This document shows, piece by piece, positions 1-6,729 of a stretch of 27,645 nucleotides of DNA. How positions within the stretch are numbered: the first letter of the stretch is position 1; the number at the start of each line of letters is the position of its first letter. Source of the DNA: a virus; the IMG/VR virus record IMGVR_UViG_3300040801_004484, positions 1 through 27,645 of that record; one strand, given 5' to 3'. The notes beneath the pieces were generated by a model. It searched no databases. It worked only from the letters and a program-made list of their open reading frames with translations, and was not told the origin of the DNA. A program made the position numbers and the translations under genes.

Positions 1-105
1 CGCGACCGGGTGTTCGCTGAGTCGGAGTGGGGCTGAAGCCGCATACGGAGCCCGAAGGCTACGCCAGGGAAGGCTGGCAGGGGGGCTTGTGAGTCTGTTG
101 TCTCG

Positions 106-121
106 CCCTTCGTGTGAAGGG
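106..121. repeat. Perfect 6-4-6 inverted repeat near the left end
   Basis: CCCTTC, a four-base GTGT centre and GAAGGG form a perfect dyad. It lies about 20 bp before the phased repeats and could be part of a transposase-binding site or a small hairpin. There is no T-tract after it, so it is not a classical terminator. Confidence 0.5.
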
Positions 122-140
122 ACAAGGGGATTGCGACAGG

Positions 141-180
141 CGGGACTTAGCGGGATTGGGCGGGAAGTAGTGGGACTTGC
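141..180 (+). repeat. Four 10-bp phased repeats (YGGGANNNRG-like) at the left end
   Basis: CGGGACTTAG, CGGGATTGGG, CGGGAAGTAG and TGGGACTTGC follow one another without spacers, each exactly 10 bp, so the GGGA core recurs once per helical turn. From memory, the left end of Mu also has GGGA/TGGG-rich sequence ending in a similar GTGGGGCTTG between its outer and inner MuA sites. A transposase-binding or DNA-bending role at the left end is therefore an inference from position and phasing. Confidence 0.6.
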
Positions 181-235
181 CAGAGGAATCAGGGAGTTAG
201 TAGATCCACCGACCTGGTCGGGTCGCCCAGGTCCG

Positions 236-284
236 GACACGCAGTTGCGAGCCCTTTAAGCGGCCCTAGACACGCAGTTTGCGA
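236..284 (+). repeat. Pair of direct repeats GACACGCAGTT(T)GCGA
   Basis: One copy spans 236-250 and the second 269-284, which has one extra T. They start 33 bp apart, about three helical turns, and the TTGCGA core also occurs at 131-136. The spacing and location fit inner transposase-binding sites (the L2/L3 role in Mu). The second copy sits immediately before the stop codon of the minus-strand gene that ends at 289. Confidence 0.4.
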
Positions 285-288
285 CCGC

Positions 289-531
289 TCAAAGGCCCCT
301 GGCTGGGGCGTGGGTGCCGGCGCCGATGACGACGTGGTACCGCTGGTCGACGTCGCTGTGGCTGATCGTGATCTGCTCCGGCGACTGGTCGACGACGGTC
401 ACGATCACTGCGACCAGTCCCAGGGTGGTGATCGCCAGCCAGGCCGTGAGGTTGCCCTGCTGTCGGCATCCGCAGCGCGGGGCCTCACCGATGATGTGGC
501 GCAGCTCTTCGCGCACCTGCTCCTTGCTCAT
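289..531 (-). CDS. Small single-pass membrane protein downstream of the repressor
   Basis: An 80-residue protein of unknown function. Residues 1-27 are charged and include a C-G-C pair. Residues about 27-48 form a hydrophobic segment (TAWLAITTLGLVAVIVTVV) that should span the inner membrane, followed by a short polar tail. The start is supported by a GGAG Shine-Dalgarno about 8 nt upstream, which overlaps the end of the repressor gene. The two genes therefore form an operon expressed in the lysogen. A lysogenically expressed membrane protein in this position could exclude superinfecting phages, but nothing in the sequence proves that. Confidence 0.6.
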   Translation of the reverse strand: MSKEQVREELRHIIGEAPRCGCRQQGNLTAWLAITTLGLVAVIVTVVDQSPEQITISHSDVDQRYHVVIGAGTHAPARGL

Positions 532-540
532 AGCCTACTC

Positions 541-1035
541 CTAGCTCGCTAAGCGGATCAGCTGGACCACCTTCTCCCGGTCCACGGCTGGAGTCTCGTC
601 CTCGCGCGCGAGCTCTAACAATAGGCGATACACCCGGGCGCGCTTGGCACCCGACAGACGGATGCCGTACTCCTCGAGCAGCTCGTCCGTCACCTCGACG
701 ATGTCCTGTAGCAGGTCGAGCTCATCGGCCTGCAGCCCACCAGCGCCGGGCTCACCCGGACGCATGGCGCCCTCCCCCGTGGCCAGCCACTGCACGCTGA
801 CGCCAGCGGCTCCCGCGATCCGCACCAAGCTATCGAGCTTGGGCAATCCTCCGCTCAATAGGTTACGCAGGGTCCCCTCGTTCACGTCGGCGCGGCTCGC
901 AAACGCCCGGAGCGGCTCACCTTTCACGGCCTCTTTGAGGCGCTCGGGGAAGCGTCCGAGTTGATCCTCCCAAGTTGGACGCGGCGTCCGACTTTCACCG
1001 ATCTCGTCGCGAACACCGTAACCCTTTGTTTTCAT
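541..1035 (-). CDS. XRE-type phage repressor (Mu c / CI-like role)
   Basis: A 164-residue DNA-binding protein, the likely lysogenic repressor. Residues about 25-80 form a helix-turn-helix of the XRE/CI type (RAFASRADVNEGTLRNLL, followed by SLVRIAGAAGVSVQWLATGEG). The C-terminal half is helical (LLQDIVEVTDELLEEYGIRL) and probably oligomerises. No Ser/Lys LexA-type peptidase domain is present, so RecA-stimulated self-cleavage is unlikely. I chose the ATG at 1035; an in-frame GTG at 1059 would add eight residues. It is transcribed divergently from the Ner-like gene across a region with operator-like dyads, and the small membrane protein follows it. Confidence 0.8.
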   Translation of the reverse strand: MKTKGYGVRDEIGESRTPRPTWEDQLGRFPERLKEAVKGEPLRAFASRADVNEGTLRNLLSGGLPKLDSLVRIAGAAGVSVQWLATGEGAMRPGEPGAGGLQADELDLLQDIVEVTDELLEEYGIRLSGAKRARVYRLLLELAREDETPAVDREKVVQLIRLAS

Positions 1036-1054
1036 TTTGAATCCGCTCAGAGCG

Positions 1055-1080
1055 CGCACTGAGTGCGTAATCGGTTAGTC
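1055..1080. promoter_or_regulatory. Operator-like dyads next to the repressor start
   Basis: A perfect dyad CGCACT-G-AGTGCG covers 1055-1067. Overlapping it, GCGTAA-TCGG-TTAGTC (1065-1080) is an imperfect copy of the perfect operator-like dyad at 1108-1123, with the same half-site and the same 4-bp centre. It lies 20-45 bp from the repressor ATG and would suit autoregulation or Ner repression of the repressor promoter. I could not identify the repressor -35/-10 with confidence. Confidence 0.5.
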
Positions 1081-1099
1081 GGAAATGCGGAAGGCCTTG

Positions 1100-1128
1100 T
1101 TGACATCGCGTAATGCCTTACGCACTAT
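1100..1128 (+). promoter_or_regulatory. Early promoter with operator between -35 and -10
   Basis: TTGACA (1100-1105) is a perfect sigma-70 -35 element. With a 17-bp spacer the -10 would be CACTAT (1123-1128), a poor match. The spacer holds the perfect dyad GCGTAA-TGCC-TTACGC (1108-1123), so a protein bound there would block RNA polymerase directly. The promoter points to the Ner-like gene at 1137 and probably drives the early operon. The operator is best read as the target of the repressor, Ner or both. Confidence 0.6.
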
Positions 1129-1136
1129 CTACTCCC

Positions 1137-1487
1137 ATGAGACGCCTAGACAGACACGAGCGGGGCCTCGTCCGCGATCCTCATAAGCGCCGCGCCTGGG
1201 TCATGTACCAGCTGCAGCTGCAGGACGAGACGGTCGCCGGCCTGGCGCGCAAAGAGGGCGTCCGGCGGCAGACGATCTACCAGGTCTGGACGGCGCCGTA
1301 TCCCCGCATGGAGAAGGTGCTCGCCGACGCGCTGGACATGCGCCCCCAGGACCTGTTCCCCGAGCGCTACGACGCCGACGGCCTGCCCACTCGGCGCCGC
1401 GGTCTTCGGCCTCAGCGTACTGACAAGACAGTAGAGCCTACCACCACCCAGCGCGGGCGCAATGTCCGCGGCCAGGAGGCCGCGTAG
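1137..1487 (+). CDS. ner: Ner-like early transcription regulator
   Basis: A 116-residue protein whose first about 65 residues match the Ner/Nlp HTH family: an HKRRAWV start, a helix-turn-helix LAGLARKEGVRRQTIYQVW-like segment, then YPRMEKVLADALDMRPQDLFPERY, the family's typical end. In Mu, Ner turns down early and repressor transcription. The start at 1137 is preferred over the in-frame ATG at 1113, which lies inside the operator dyad and would sit upstream of the promoter's own start site. Residues about 70-116 form a basic low-complexity tail longer than in Mu Ner (about 75 residues). Confidence 0.8.
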   Translation: MRRLDRHERGLVRDPHKRRAWVMYQLQLQDETVAGLARKEGVRRQTIYQVWTAPYPRMEKVLADALDMRPQDLFPERYDADGLPTRRRGLRPQRTDKTVEPTTTQRGRNVRGQEAA

Positions 1488-1489
1488 AC

Positions 1490-1930
1490 ATGGCCGGCCG
1501 CCGCGATGCGCGCACACCCGACCTCTTCGAGGTGCCGCAACCGGCGGCGCCGCTACCCGCCGCGATGGACTACCGCGCCGAGCTCTCGGCCCTGGTCGGC
1601 GCCGAGCTGCGCGAGGCCGACGGCGACCGCCACGAGATCGCCGCGCGCATGAGCCGCCTCGCCGGGCATGACGTCACCAAGTACATGCTCGATGCCTACA
1701 CGAGCGAGGGCCGGGAGACGTTCAACCTCCCGCTCTGGCTTGTGCCTTCGTTAGAGGAGGCCTGCCAAACCCACGCCATCACCAACTGGCTCGTCGGCGT
1801 GCGCGGCGGGCGGCTGCTCCTCGGCCGCCAGGTGCTCGAGGCCGAGATGGGCAAGTGGGAGCGCCAGCGCGAGCAGGCGGCGCGGATGGTCCGCGAGCTG
1901 CGCAAGATCATGGGGGAGGGCGAGGGGTGA
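1490..1930 (+). CDS. Conserved early protein of Mu-like phages, function unknown
   Basis: A 146-residue protein that begins 3 nt after the Ner-like gene, behind a strong AGGAGG, so the two are translated as an operon. A low-complexity N-terminus of about 25 residues is followed by a compact domain starting MDYRAELS, with a segment IAARMSRLAGHDVTKYMLDAYTS that could hold a helix-turn-helix, and a charged helical C-terminus (WERQREQAARMVRELRKIM). The position between ner and the transposase is where Mu-like phages keep small regulators. A DNA-binding role is an inference only. Confidence 0.75.
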   Translation: MAGRRDARTPDLFEVPQPAAPLPAAMDYRAELSALVGAELREADGDRHEIAARMSRLAGHDVTKYMLDAYTSEGRETFNLPLWLVPSLEEACQTHAITNWLVGVRGGRLLLGRQVLEAEMGKWERQREQAARMVRELRKIMGEGEG

Positions 1931-1935
1931 TCGCC

Positions 1936-2433
1936 TCAGTACTCATCTTCCCAGCGCGGCACCTTCTCGACCCTGTGCTGCGGCTTGGCGCGCGTGGCCG
2001 CATTCGGCGCAACGACCTGCGTCTCGCAGGCAGGACACTTGTAATGGCTGCCCCCCACCACTCGCCGCACAAGCTGCAGGATCACCGCATGCCCCTTCGG
2101 CAGGCAGTGGGCGCAGAAGTACACCGCCGTCTCGGCGGGCTGATCTACGGCATCATGCTCGACGAAGACGACGGCGCCAGTCGCCAGCACCGCACGCCGG
2201 TATCGATCCGCATCCAGTTTCTCGCGCGTCGCCTCGGCCAAGCCCTCCTTCAACTCCAAATTCTGCTCGCGCAACGCCAGCACTTCCTCGCGGACCTCGA
2301 GCAGTTCCTGGCGCAGGGCCTGCAGCCGCTCCTGCAGCGTAGTCAACGCCTCGGTCGGATTGCCGTCTTTGACGATATCGATCAAGGCCGAGACCGCGCG
2401 CACCGAGTTCGCGAGCTTGTCGATCTGTGTCAC
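1936..2433 (-). CDS. Minus-strand coiled-coil plus zinc-ribbon protein
   Basis: A 165-residue protein encoded against the early operon. Residues about 28-75 are strongly predicted coiled coil (LQERLQALRQELLEVREEV and onward). Residues about 105-140 hold two CxxC knuckles (CAHC ... CPAC, about 31 residues apart) that would bind one zinc. The GTG start at 2433 is fixed by a perfect AGGAGGT about 6 nt upstream. The gene converges on the one ending at 1930 and diverges from the transposase, so it has its own promoter and may be expressed in the lysogen. Zinc-ribbon proteins of this shape occur in other prophages without assigned function. Confidence 0.7.
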   Translation of the reverse strand: MTQIDKLANSVRAVSALIDIVKDGNPTEALTTLQERLQALRQELLEVREEVLALREQNLELKEGLAEATREKLDADRYRRAVLATGAVVFVEHDAVDQPAETAVYFCAHCLPKGHAVILQLVRRVVGGSHYKCPACETQVVAPNAATRAKPQHRVEKVPRWEDEY

Positions 2434-2458
2434 CGAGGTACCTCCTCATGCGTGGGCT

Positions 2459-2471
2459 TGGGTCGTACCCA
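2459..2471. promoter_or_regulatory. Small dyad in the divergent region before the transposase
   Basis: TGGGT-CGT-ACCCA is a perfect 5-3-5 dyad in the 64-bp gap between the divergent minus-strand zinc-ribbon gene and the transposase gene. It is well placed to be an operator for either gene, but a dyad this short could be chance in GC-rich DNA. Confidence 0.3.
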
Positions 2472-2497
2472 CAAAGATACCAAGCCAGGGTTCGGCC

Positions 2498-4660
2498 ATG
2501 CGTGAGTGGTACAGCGCCGCCGAGCTGGCCGGGCTGCCGGGGCTGCCGGGGACGGCGCGCAGAATCAGCGCCCGCGCTCAGCGCGATCACTGGCAACACC
2601 GCCCGCGCCGCGCCCGTGGTGGCGGCCGCGAGTACCACATCAGCGCACTCCCACGCGAGACCCGCGCGCACCTGGCCGCGCAGGCCGGCGGCTCGATCGA
2701 TGCCGAGACCCTGGAGGCCGTCACCGGCGATCGCGACGCCCGCGCGCGGCGTCGGCGCGCGAAGCAGGATGGACTCCGGCGACTCGCCGCGATGCGCCCG
2801 GATGATCCCCGCAAGCTGCGCGCCCATGCCCGCGAGTGGGTGCTGCGCCGCTGGGCCGACTACGCGCAGGTCTACGGCACCGGCACCGCCGGTTGCGTGC
2901 ACGAGTTCGTCGCCGCCTACTGCGGCGGCGAGATCGAGATCCCCGGCATCCACGCCGCGCACCTGCCGGTGCGCCACGGCGCGCGCTCGCTCGATCGCGC
3001 CACCCTCTACCGATGGCAGCAGGCCTACCGCGACCGCGGCCTGGCCGGACTGCTCGACGGCTACGGCCAGAGCCGCGGGCGCAGCAAGATCGCCGAGACG
3101 CCCGCGCTGCGCGACGTCGTGCTCGCCTGCATCCAGCAGCAGCCTCACATTACACCGAGCAAGATCAAGGACTACCTCGCCGCCGAGCATCCCGACCTCG
3201 ACATCGTCAGCGCCAAGAGCATCGAGCGCTACCTCGCGGGCTGGAAGCGCGAGCACGCACAGCTCTGGACCTACACGACGAACCCGGACCGCTGGAAGAA
3301 CGCCTACCTGCCGGCCTACGGCTCGCATCACGAGCACATCGAGCGTCTCAACCAGCTCTGGGAGATGGACTCCACGCCGGCCGACTGGATGCTGGTCGAC
3401 GGCCGCCACGTCGTCGTCGGCGTGATCGACCTGTACTCGCGCCGCCTGCGCCTGCGTGTCAGCAAGACCTCGCGCGCCGAGGCCGTCGCGCTGACCGCGC
3501 GCGACGCACTGCTCGCCTGGGGCGTGCCCGAGGCCGTGCGCACGGACAACGGCAAGGACTACACCAGCGCGCAGTTCCGTCGCGTGCTCGAGGACCTGGA
3601 GGTCGAGCAGCTCCTCTGCCTGCCGTTCGCCTCCGAGGAGAAGGGCACCATCGAGCGCGCCCTGCAGACCGTCACCCACGGCCTGCTCGATCTGCTGCCC
3701 GGCTTCATCGGCCACTCGGTGGCCGACCGCAAGGTCATCGAGGCGCGTAAGAGCTTCGCCCAGCGCGTCATGGAGCCGGGCGCGGTCGTCGACGTGCAGC
3801 TCACCGCGACCGAGCTGCAGGCCAAGCTCGACGACTGGTGCGAGCACGTCTACGCGCGCGACGCACACGCCGGCCTGTCCGGCCGCAGCCCGTTCGCGGT
3901 CGCCACCGCCTGGACGGGCGAGGTCCACCGCATCGAGGACGAGCGCGCGCTCGACGCGCTGCTCTGCGAGGTGGCGGGCGTGCGCACGGTCACGAAGAAG
4001 GGCATCCGCTACGAGCACCACGACTACGTCGCGCCCGAGCTCGTCGAGCACACCGGGCGCGAGGTGCAGCTGCGCCGCGACGCCGACGACATCGGCCGGC
4101 TCTACGTCTACGACCTGCAGGGCCAATACCTGTGCATGGCGCAGGCGCACGCGCTGCTCGGCATCTCCCGCCAGGAGGTCGCCGCCGTCGCCAAGGCCCA
4201 CGCGCGCGGCTGGCTCGCCGACCAGAAGGCCGAGCTGCGCGCGGCCAAGCAGGCCGTCAAGCGCAACATCGCCGAGGCCGTCCTCGAGCACCGCATCGCC
4301 GAGGCCGAGAAGGTCACCGCACTCCCGTCTCGCGCCACCCCCTACAGCACACCCGCGCTCGAGCAGCACGGCATCGCGGCGCGCGCGAGCGACGCGCCCC
4401 AGGGTGCCGACATCGACACGGGCCGGCATGCCGAGTTCGTCGCGACCTTCGACCCCACGCCGACCCCCATCGAGCAGCACGACCCCCGGCGTATCTACGC
4501 GCGCTGGATGCGCATCGCCCAGCGGATCGAGCGCGGCGCGCCGGTGAGCGAGGCCGACCGCCTCGGCCTGGAGCGCTACCGGCAGACGCCGGAGCACGCC
4601 TCGATGCGCGACTTCTTCACGGACTTCGCCGACCAGATCAGCATCGACGAATTCGGCTAG
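2498..4660 (+). CDS. muA: MuA-type DDE transposase
   Basis: A 720-residue transposase that integrates and replicates the phage by transposition. The N-terminus (WYSAAELAGLPGLPGTARRI, about 4-23) is the Mu-type winged-helix start, followed by helical DNA-binding domains to about residue 280. The catalytic core has D291 (WEMDST), D350 (RTDNGKDY) and E386 (KGTIERAL), so all three DDE residues are present, with 35 residues between the second and third. A Mu-type C-terminal beta domain and a basic C-terminus follow. I chose the ATG at 2498 because the protein then begins with the family's first helix; the frame stays open to 2360 but those residues look non-native. The ATPase partner follows after 69 bp. 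Confidence 0.95.
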   Translation: MREWYSAAELAGLPGLPGTARRISARAQRDHWQHRPRRARGGGREYHISALPRETRAHLAAQAGGSIDAETLEAVTGDRDARARRRRAKQDGLRRLAAMRPDDPRKLRAHAREWVLRRWADYAQVYGTGTAGCVHEFVAAYCGGEIEIPGIHAAHLPVRHGARSLDRATLYRWQQAYRDRGLAGLLDGYGQSRGRSKIAETPALRDVVLACIQQQPHITPSKIKDYLAAEHPDLDIVSAKSIERYLAGWKREHAQLWTYTTNPDRWKNAYLPAYGSHHEHIERLNQLWEMDSTPADWMLVDGRHVVVGVIDLYSRRLRLRVSKTSRAEAVALTARDALLAWGVPEAVRTDNGKDYTSAQFRRVLEDLEVEQLLCLPFASEEKGTIERALQTVTHGLLDLLPGFIGHSVADRKVIEARKSFAQRVMEPGAVVDVQLTATELQAKLDDWCEHVYARDAHAGLSGRSPFAVATAWTGEVHRIEDERALDALLCEVAGVRTVTKKGIRYEHHDYVAPELVEHTGREVQLRRDADDIGRLYVYDLQGQYLCMAQAHALLGISRQEVAAVAKAHARGWLADQKAELRAAKQAVKRNIAEAVLEHRIAEAEKVTALPSRATPYSTPALEQHGIAARASDAPQGADIDTGRHAEFVATFDPTPTPIEQHDPRRIYARWMRIAQRIERGAPVSEADRLGLERYRQTPEHASMRDFFTDFADQISIDEFG

Positions 4661-4683
4661 CACCGACGCAACGAGCAAAGAGC

Positions 4684-4701
4684 AGGCCCGCTGGCGGGCC
4701 T
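4684..4701. repeat. GC-rich hairpin between transposase and ATPase genes
   Basis: AGGCCCGC and GCGGGCCT are perfect 8-bp arms around a TG centre, 23 bp after the transposase stop and 28 bp before the ATPase start. No T-tract follows. It could stabilise the upstream message or attenuate transcription, setting the ratio of transposase to ATPase. Confidence 0.45.
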
Positions 4702-4729
4702 CACGACGACAACACGAGGAGCAAGCAGG

Positions 4730-5515
4730 ATGTCAGAGCCCAACGTCATCAGCCTACCGGCGCAATCGATCGCCCCGACCAGCAACGTCTCCCTGTGCAC
4801 CGATGCGCTCTCGCGCGCGATGGAGCGCCCGGAGCATCTGCCGGGGCTGGTCGGATTCTATGGCCCCTCAGGATTCGGGAAATCGATGGCCGCGACGCAC
4901 GCGGCGAATCGCTACCGCGCCTACTACGTCGAGGCCAAATCGGTCTGGACGCGCAAGAGCTTCCTGCAGGCGATCCTGCGCGAGATCGGCGTGCCGGCGG
5001 CGCGCACCATCGCCGAGATGTGCGACCAGGTCGCCGAGCAGCTGGTGCTCAGCCGCCGCCCGCTGATCGTCGACGAGGTCGACTACCTCATCGACAAACA
5101 CATGATCCCCGTCGTGCGCGACATCTACGAGTCGAGCGGGGTGCCCATCCTGCTCATCGGCGAGGAGCGCCTGGAGGCCTCGCTGCGCGCCTACGAGCGT
5201 ATCCACAACCGCGTGCTCGAGTGGGTCGAGGCGCAGCCGACCGGCCTGGCCGACGCGCAGAAGCTCGCGCGCCTGTACTGCCGCGACATCCAGGTCGCCG
5301 ACGACCTGCTCGAGCGCATCGTGCAGGTCGCCGCGGGCGGCGCCCGGCGCGTCGCGGTCAACCTCAACCTCGTGCGCGACTGGGCCACCCGGCGCGGCGT
5401 CGATGCGGTCGACCTCGCCGCCTGGGGCGATCAGGCGCTCTACACCGGCAGCGCGCCGCTGCGCGGTAGCACGCGGGCAGCGCCCAGGCGTCGCGGCGCC
5501 CAGGCGGTCTCCTGA
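4730..5515 (+). CDS. muB: MuB-type AAA ATPase, transposition activator
   Basis: A 261-residue ATPase that in Mu binds target DNA, chooses the insertion site and activates the transposase. Walker A is GPSGFGKS (residues 45-52) and Walker B is LIVDE (112-116), followed by an arginine-rich helical region. It lacks the long N-terminal HTH extension of Mu MuB (312 residues), as in the shorter TniB/B3-like relatives. A GGAG lies upstream of the start. The stop overlaps the next start (TGATG), coupling it to the small early genes. Confidence 0.92.
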   Translation: MSEPNVISLPAQSIAPTSNVSLCTDALSRAMERPEHLPGLVGFYGPSGFGKSMAATHAANRYRAYYVEAKSVWTRKSFLQAILREIGVPAARTIAEMCDQVAEQLVLSRRPLIVDEVDYLIDKHMIPVVRDIYESSGVPILLIGEERLEASLRAYERIHNRVLEWVEAQPTGLADAQKLARLYCRDIQVADDLLERIVQVAAGGARRVAVNLNLVRDWATRRGVDAVDLAAWGDQALYTGSAPLRGSTRAAPRRRGAQAVS

Positions 5516-5745
5516 TGCGCGGCCGGCTGATCCAGGGCAACGCCATCCTGCTGCGCCGGCGTTGCGGCGTCGGCTCGACAGCCGACGGCCGCGCGTACGA
5601 GACCGGCACCGCACCCGACGGCTCGCCGATCCTGCGCAGCCGACAGAGCGGCGTGTACTGGCAGGCCAACTGGGCGGCCCTCGTCACGATGGCGATCGAG
5701 GACGGCATCGACGACCCGCAGGGAGGGGGCGGCGATGTCGCGTAG
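5515..5745 (+). CDS. Small early protein, function unknown
   Basis: A 76-residue protein translated by stop-start overlap with the ATPase gene. It is basic at the N-terminus, with a central segment (SGVYWQANWAALVTMAIEDGIDD) that may be an amphipathic helix. No known motif is visible. Tight coupling on both sides supports it as a real gene of the transposition operon. Confidence 0.65.
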   Translation: MRGRLIQGNAILLRRRCGVGSTADGRAYETGTAPDGSPILRSRQSGVYWQANWAALVTMAIEDGIDDPQGGGGDVA

Positions 5746-6382
5746 ACCCGCCGACGACGCGCGCATCCCCGGCCAGCGCGCGCAGCGCCCCGGACGCGAG
5801 GGCGTGTGGGACGCCATCCGCCGCGGGCGCCGATTCACGGTGGCCGACCTGCAGGGTGAGACGCGCCTCGGCGTCGACTCCATCCGCGACTACCTGCACG
5901 GCCTGCAGGCCGCCGGCTACATCCGCAGCCTCGGCCCGGACACCCGTCGCGAGCAGCGCACCAGCCGACGGGCGAACGAGTTCCTGCCCACGCTGTATGA
6001 GCTCGTCGGCGACCCCGGCCCCGATGCGCCGCGCCTGCGCCGCGACGGCAGCGAGGTCACCCAGGGGCGCGGGCGCGATCACATGTGGCGCACCGCCAAG
6101 ATGCTCGGCGCCTTCGACGCCCGCGACCTCGCGGTACACGCCTCGACCGAGGACTGCACCGTCTCCGAGGCCGACGCCAAGTACTACTGCGCCTACCTCG
6201 CCCGCGCCGGCTACCTGGCCGTCGTCGAGCCGGGCGGGCCCGCGCGCCTCGCGCGCTACCGCTTCCTCGTGACGCGCAACACCGGCCCACGCGCGCCGAT
6301 GGTCCAGCGCGTGCGCCAGGTCTTCGATCCCAACCTTGGGCGCGTCGTCTGGCGCCCGGGCGATGGGGAGGCGTCGACATGA
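5735..6382 (+). CDS. Tandem winged-helix early protein
   Basis: A 215-residue protein with two likely winged-helix units: residues about 20-80 (GVWDAIRRGRRFTVADLQGE, then a recognition helix SIRDYLHGLQAAGYIRSLG) and about 115-185 (MWRTAKMLGAFDARDLAVHA, then DAKYYCAYLARAGYLAVVE). The second ends in a hairpin wing (ARYRFLVTRNTG). It starts behind GGGAGGGGG, overlapping the previous gene by 11 bp, and overlaps the next by 4 bp. A DNA-binding role in early regulation or replication is likely from the fold; the target is unknown. Confidence 0.75.
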   Translation: MSRRPADDARIPGQRAQRPGREGVWDAIRRGRRFTVADLQGETRLGVDSIRDYLHGLQAAGYIRSLGPDTRREQRTSRRANEFLPTLYELVGDPGPDAPRLRRDGSEVTQGRGRDHMWRTAKMLGAFDARDLAVHASTEDCTVSEADAKYYCAYLARAGYLAVVEPGGPARLARYRFLVTRNTGPRAPMVQRVRQVFDPNLGRVVWRPGDGEAST

Positions 6383-6726
6383 GCGCGCCCACGCCCATCG
6401 CCCCCGCCGACGACTGGATCGACGCGCTCGCGTGCGCCTGCCGAGGCGCCACCCAGCGGCGCATCGCCGAGCGTGTCGGCTACAGCCCGACCGTGATCAA
6501 CCAAGTCCTCAAGGGCCGCTACCAGGGCGATTTATCCGCCGTCGAGCAGGCCGTGCGCGGCGCGCTGATGGACCTACACGTCGACTGCCCCGTCCTCGGC
6601 GCGCTCGCCGCCGACCGCTGCCTGGAGATCCAGCGCCGGCCCTTCGCCGCGACCAACGCCACGCGCGTGCGCCTCTACCGGGCCTGTCGATCCGGCTGCC
6701 CGCACTCACGCCTGCAGGAGACCTGA
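6379..6726 (+). CDS. HTH protein conserved in Mu-like phages
   Basis: A 115-residue protein. Residues about 22-50 are a classic helix-turn-helix (TQRRIAERVGYSPTVINQVL, then KGRYQGD). The C-terminal half carries a cysteine pattern (VDCPVLG, RCLEIQRRPF, YRACRSGCPHS) typical of a family found beside the transposition genes of many Mu-like phages, where it is usually annotated as a transcriptional regulator. The cysteines may bind metal. The ATG is preceded by GGGGAG and overlaps the upstream stop by 4 bp. Confidence 0.78.
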   Translation: MSAPTPIAPADDWIDALACACRGATQRRIAERVGYSPTVINQVLKGRYQGDLSAVEQAVRGALMDLHVDCPVLGALAADRCLEIQRRPFAATNATRVRLYRACRSGCPHSRLQET

Positions 6727-6729
6727 GCC

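Larger units (their letters stand above)
1..288. other. Left-end region of the Mu-like element, possibly including host flank
   Basis: No convincing gene lies here. The first 36 bases could be the 3' end of an upstream host frame (ending SEWG then TGA), but this is weak. The stretch holds a perfect dyad at 106-121, four 10-bp phased repeats at 141-180 and a pair of direct repeats at 236-284, just where a Mu-like phage carries its transposase-binding left end. I could not fix the exact phage/host junction: TGT trinucleotides at 88 and 96 are possible termini by analogy with the TG...CA ends of Mu, but no 5-bp target duplication can be tested without the right end. Confidence 0.45.

Noticed and set aside
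1113-1136. ATG at 1113 as start of the Ner-like gene
   Set aside because: It lies inside the perfect operator dyad between -35 and -10, so it would not be on the transcript; the ATG at 1137 fits.
2360-2497. Upstream extension of the transposase frame
   Set aside because: It would overlap the start and ribosome site of the minus-strand gene, and the family's N-terminal helix begins at 2498.
2153-4678. Very long minus-strand open frame opposite the transposase
   Set aside because: It lies antisense to a clear DDE transposase, is low-complexity (Val/Ala/Leu/Gly/Arg-rich) and is a by-product of high GC at codon third positions.
4684-4701. Rho-independent terminator after the transposase
   Set aside because: The hairpin is perfect but no T-tract follows and the ATPase gene needs read-through, so I list it only as a hairpin.
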